Shown: positions 4,124 through 6,979 of the stretch, piece after piece
How the letters are laid out: each line of letters begins with the position of its first letter
How positions within the stretch are numbered: position 1 is the first letter of the stretch
Origin: an uncultured cyanobacterium
GTDB lineage: Bacteria > Cyanobacteriota > Cyanobacteriia > PCC-6307 > Cyanobiaceae
DNA: 6,979 nt
Direction: 5' to 3'
NCBI GenBank assembly: GCA_903934745.1
Contig: CAIZOZ010000482.1
Span: 1-6,979 of the forward strand
The notes under the pieces: generated by a model
What the model saw: the letters and a program-made list of their open reading frames with translations, nothing else
What the model was told of the DNA's origin: nothing
Databases searched by the model: none
Program-made: the position numbers and the translations under genes

Positions 4124-5512
4124 ATGGACGATGACATGACCCAGCAGAACGCTTCGGCGACCGACGTCGAACTTGAGATCCAGGACCTCTCCCATGACGG
4201 CCGCGGCATCGGCAGGCTGGAGGGGCGCGTTGTGTTTGTGGACGGTGCCCTGCCCGGTGATCGTGTGGCTGTCAGGCTTTTGCCCGAGCGCCGCCGCCAG
4301 CTGCACGCCGATCTGCGCCGCATCCTGCAGCCTTCGCCCCAGCGCCGCCGCCCTCCCTGCATCCTCGCCGACCATTGCGGTGGCTGCAGCCTGCAGCCGC
4401 TCAGCGACGAAGGACAGCAGCAATGGAAGCAGCGCTCCCTGGAACAGTCGCTGCAACGAATTGCCGGCCTCAGTCCCGAGGTGCTGCCGCTGCTGGCCTC
4501 GGATCGGCCCCTGGGCTATCGCAATCGGGCCGTGATCCCCCTGGAGCGCAGCGAAGACGGCCATCTCAAGGCCGGCTACTACCGCCGCGGCAGCCATCGG
4601 ATCGTCAACATGAACCGCTGCCCGGTGCTCGACCCGCGGATCGATGCCTTGATCGCCCCGCTCAAACGGGATCTGGAAACCAGCGACTGGCCAGTCGATC
4701 GCCATGGCCTCAGCGAAGGGGGCCTCAAGCATCTGGCCCTGCGGGTGGGCCATCACACCGGCGAGGTGCTGATCACCCTGATCGCCAGCCATCAGGAGTT
4801 CGATGGCCTCGAAGTGCTGGCTCAATCCTGGTTGGAGCGCTGGCCCGAGGTGGTTGGCGTCAGTCTCAATCTCCAGCCCCGTCCCACCAACCAGCTGTTC
4901 GGGCCCAACACCTACACCATCGCTGGCCGCGGCTGGCTGTCGGAATCGTTCGCCGGCCTTAAGTACCACATCGCTGCCGACACCTTTTTCCAGGTGCACA
5001 CCACCCAGGCGGAACGGTTGGTGCCCTTGATGCTGCAGGGCCTGGGCGGCAGCCAGGACGCCAGCGCCAGCAGTGCTCTGCTGCTGGATGCCTTCTGCGG
5101 CATCGGCACCTTTTCGCTGCCGCTGGCGGCCGCCGGCTGGCGGGTGCATGGCATCGAGCAACATCCATCAGCGGTGGAGCTGGCCCGGCTCAATGCCGCC
5201 GCCAACAACCTCAGCGAGCGGGCCACGTTTGAACTCGCGGCCGTGGCCACGGCCCTGCCGGCTCTGCTCGATTCGGCAGAAGCCCTGCTGCTCGATCCAC
5301 CGCGCAAGGGCCTCGAGCCCCACGTGATGGCCGCCATTCTGGCCACGCCGCCACGCCGGCTGCTGTACCTGAGCTGTGACCCCGCCACGCTCAGCCGTGA
5401 TCTGGGTCTGCTCTGTGCCGAGGTGTACACGCCGCGCTCGGTGCAGCCGATCGACTTCTTCCCCAACACCAGCCACATCGAGGCCCTGGCCGTGCTGGAG
5501 CGCCGCAGCTAA
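4124..5512 (+). CDS. rlmD: 23S rRNA (uracil-5-)-methyltransferase, RlmD/RumA family
   Basis: RumA-type enzymes use S-adenosylmethionine to make 5-methyluridine in 23S rRNA (U1939 in E. coli). The 462-residue product has the full architecture: a TRAM RNA-binding domain (about 14-70, with DLSHDGRGIGR and VDGALPGDRV); four Fe-S cluster cysteines C79-x5-C85-x2-C88 and C166; a central domain (about 170-280); and a Rossmann methyltransferase domain (about 285-462). In the last, FFQV (288-291) and LDAFCGIGTF (321-330) form the SAM site, DPPRKG is at 391-396, and SCDP carries the nucleophile C418. E453 in HIEAL is exactly 35 residues after C418, as in RumA (C389, E424), and is the likely general base. 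No key residue is missing. An alternative start is M5 (4136); I kept 4124, with AGGG at 4111-4114 as a weak ribosome site. The stop overlaps the pheT stop. Exact target uridine is inferred from the family; RlmC/RlmCD-like specificity is possible. Confidence 0.92.
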   Translation: MDDDMTQQNASATDVELEIQDLSHDGRGIGRLEGRVVFVDGALPGDRVAVRLLPERRRQLHADLRRILQPSPQRRRPPCILADHCGGCSLQPLSDEGQQQWKQRSLEQSLQRIAGLSPEVLPLLASDRPLGYRNRAVIPLERSEDGHLKAGYYRRGSHRIVNMNRCPVLDPRIDALIAPLKRDLETSDWPVDRHGLSEGGLKHLALRVGHHTGEVLITLIASHQEFDGLEVLAQSWLERWPEVVGVSLNLQPRPTNQLFGPNTYTIAGRGWLSESFAGLKYHIAADTFFQVHTTQAERLVPLMLQGLGGSQDASASSALLLDAFCGIGTFSLPLAAAGWRVHGIEQHPSAVELARLNAAANNLSERATFELAAVATALPALLDSAEALLLDPPRKGLEPHVMAAILATPPRRLLYLSCDPATLSRDLGLLCAEVYTPRSVQPIDFFPNTSHIEALAVLERRS

Positions 5513-6979
5513 CTGCGCAGTCGGGCGGCGAACTGTTTCTCCAGGGCGGTTCGCACCGCCTGGTGCGACCGTTCCACCTCCTCGTCAGTGAGGGTGCGGG
5601 AGCTGTCGCGGTAGCGCAACCGGAAGGCCTGGCTGCAGCAGCCAGCTTCCACCTGGCTGCCCTCGTAGCGATCCACCAGCACCACCTGCTCCAGCAACGG
5701 TTTACCGGCTTTGCGGATGGCAGCGAGCAGGGCCGTGGTGGCCACATCGCACGACACCACCAGAGCCAGATCCCGTTCCGAAGCCGGCACGGTGGCAAAC
5801 GGGCTGTAGGCCGGCTGCCAGCGATTGCGGCGGGTTGCCGCCGCCAGCAACGGTTCCAGCTGCAGCTGGAACACATAGGTGGCTTCGGGCAGATCGAGGG
5901 CTTCGGCCTGGGCCGGATGGAGCTGGCCGAACCAACCACCGCTGCGGCCTTCAATCAGCAGGGCGCTGCAGCGCCCTGGATGCAGCCAGTCGCCGGCCGG
6001 CGCGCTCTCCAGGCGGCGATCCTCCAGCGGAATGCGCAGCGATTCCAATGGACCCTGCAGCAACCCCCGCGCTTCGTAGTAATCCAGCCCCTGGGGCTTG
6101 CCGCTGCTGCTCCACAACTCCGAGCGCCGCCCACCGCTGATCACCCCCACCAACAGGGAGGTCTGCTGGATTTCGTCTGGGCCGGGGTGGAACACCTGGC
6201 CGATTTCAAAGGCCCAGAAGCCAGGCTGGGAGGCCTGCAGATTGCGGCGCGCCGCCTGCAGCAGCTCCCCGTGCAGGTTGTCGCGCAGATGGCCGTAGTC
6301 CGCCAGCAGTGGATTGGCGAGCGGCACCCGCCCGGGGGCCATCGCCACCAGGCTGAGGGCACAGCTTTCCTGCAGCCCGGCGGCACACAACGCCCGCCGC
6401 AGGCGCCGCTCCACCTGCTGCTCCGCACTGAGACCACCCGATTCGAGCGGATCGGGTAAGTGGGCGGCGAACTGGTCGTAACCCACCAGGCGGGCCACCT
6501 CCTCAATCAGATCCACTTCTCGCCGCAGATCCAGCGCCCGCTCCGGCGGCACCTGGACGCGCCAGCCCGTCTCGATCGGCTCCAACCGGCAACCCAGGGC
6601 CTCCAGGGTGCGCTCGATCCGCTGATCCGGCAGATCCACTTCCTCGCCGTCGTCGATCACCGGTCCCAGCAGGTTGTGCAGGGCATCGCGCTCGAGGATC
6701 AGGGCTTGCGGCGGCGCCTCGGCCCGGCGGTGCAGCCAGCGCCCTTCCACCCGGGCCCCGGCCAGCTCAACCAGGAGCTGCACGGCCCGATCCGCTGCTG
6801 TGAGGGTGACCTCCCTGGGCAGACCTTTTTCAAAGCGGCTGCTGGCTTCCGTGCGCAGGCCGACGCTGCGGGCGGAGCGACGCACCGCCTGGGCAGCAAA
6901 GACGGCGGCTTCCAGCCAGAGGCTGCTGGTGCCGGCGTTCACCGCTTCCGCCTGGCCACCGATCACGCCGGCCAAGGCG
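5509..6979 (-). CDS. pheT: Phenylalanyl-tRNA synthetase beta subunit, C-terminal part
   Basis: PheT pairs with PheS in the alpha2-beta2 enzyme that charges tRNA-Phe. About 490 residues are visible; the frame is open to the window edge, so some 320 N-terminal residues (tRNA-binding/EMAP-like, B1 and part of B3) are missing relative to the usual ~800. The TTG at 6975 is internal. Numbering from that codon: the end of B3/4 (LAGVIGGQAEAV, then LRTEASSRFEKG at 40-51); B5 domain (about 92-180, with RREVDLIEEVARLVGYD at 151-167); the non-catalytic synthetase-like core (about 185-385: NPLLADYGHLRDNL, FEIGQVF, WLHPGRCSALL, GWFGQLHPA); and a C-terminal FDX-ACB anticodon-binding domain (about 390-488: SPFATVPASERDLALVV, VVLVDRYEG, RTLTDEEV). 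The reading frame is intact with no disruption. It stops at TAG 5511-5509, sharing bases with the rlmD TAA. The family call is firm. Confidence 0.95.
   Translation of the reverse strand, partial: ALAGVIGGQAEAVNAGTSSLWLEAAVFAAQAVRRSARSVGLRTEASSRFEKGLPREVTLTAADRAVQLLVELAGARVEGRWLHRRAEAPPQALILERDALHNLLGPVIDDGEEVDLPDQRIERTLEALGCRLEPIETGWRVQVPPERALDLRREVDLIEEVARLVGYDQFAAHLPDPLESGGLSAEQQVERRLRRALCAAGLQESCALSLVAMAPGRVPLANPLLADYGHLRDNLHGELLQAARRNLQASQPGFWAFEIGQVFHPGPDEIQQTSLLVGVISGGRRSELWSSSGKPQGLDYYEARGLLQGPLESLRIPLEDRRLESAPAGDWLHPGRCSALLIEGRSGGWFGQLHPAQAEALDLPEATYVFQLQLEPLLAAATRRNRWQPAYSPFATVPASERDLALVVSCDVATTALLAAIRKAGKPLLEQVVLVDRYEGSQVEAGCCSQAFRLRYRDSSRTLTDEEVERSHQAVRTALEKQFAARLRS

Noticed and set aside
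4017..4124. Upstream extension of apcD to a start at 4124
   Set aside because: The 36 extra residues are unlike the N-terminus of any phycobiliprotein, while the ATG at 4016 gives the family N-terminus exactly; the extension would also overlap the rlmD start.
4013..5164. A 383-codon open frame on the - strand opposite rlmD, and a 314-codon one (794-1738) opposite the J-domain gene
   Set aside because: Both are mirror frames of well-supported genes in GC-rich DNA, where stop codons are rare on the opposite strand; neither has a recognisable domain or a ribosome site.

Overview
The window comes from a phycobilisome-containing picocyanobacterium, most likely a high-GC member of the Synechococcus/Cyanobium lineage. 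The main reason is apcD (allophycocyanin alpha-B), found only in organisms with phycobilisomes, whose sequence is of the marine/picocyanobacterial type. A DUF3370 protein (a cyanobacterial family) and GC-rich codon use (63% G+C in one hand-counted rlmD line) agree with this. The genus is inferred, not shown.

Layout. Bases 1-1780 (+ strand) carry the 3' part of a DUF3370 gene with a proline-rich tail, then after 25 bp a gene for a 344-residue protein with a ribbon-helix-helix-like N-terminus and a C-terminal J domain; the two probably form an operon. Bases 1781-3521 are a 1.74 kb stretch with no convincing intact gene. This is the odd part of the window. It is crowded with short related words of the form RR-GTC-YY and their complements, it falls to about 40% G+C in its middle, and it holds a perfect 19-bp hairpin, a small group of DnaA-box-like words, nested competing inverted repeats, and a possible gene relic at its right edge. 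Bases 3407-3429 form the intrinsic terminator of apcD, which lies at 3522-4016 on the - strand. A 107-bp divergent intergenic region with an operator-like inverted repeat leads to rlmD/rumA (+, 4124-5512), an Fe-S 23S rRNA m5U methyltransferase. Its stop codon overlaps that of pheT (-, from 5509 to beyond the window end), the beta subunit of phenylalanyl-tRNA synthetase.

The genes do not form one pathway. apcD serves light harvesting (terminal emitter of the phycobilisome core), rlmD and pheT serve translation, and the left pair is of unknown function. The right half (apcD, rlmD, pheT) is ordinary core genome. The repeat-word region between the J-domain gene and apcD is the best candidate for something undescribed: an accumulation of degenerate short repeats of unknown role. 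All counts here were made by eye from the sequence; no database or genome search was possible.
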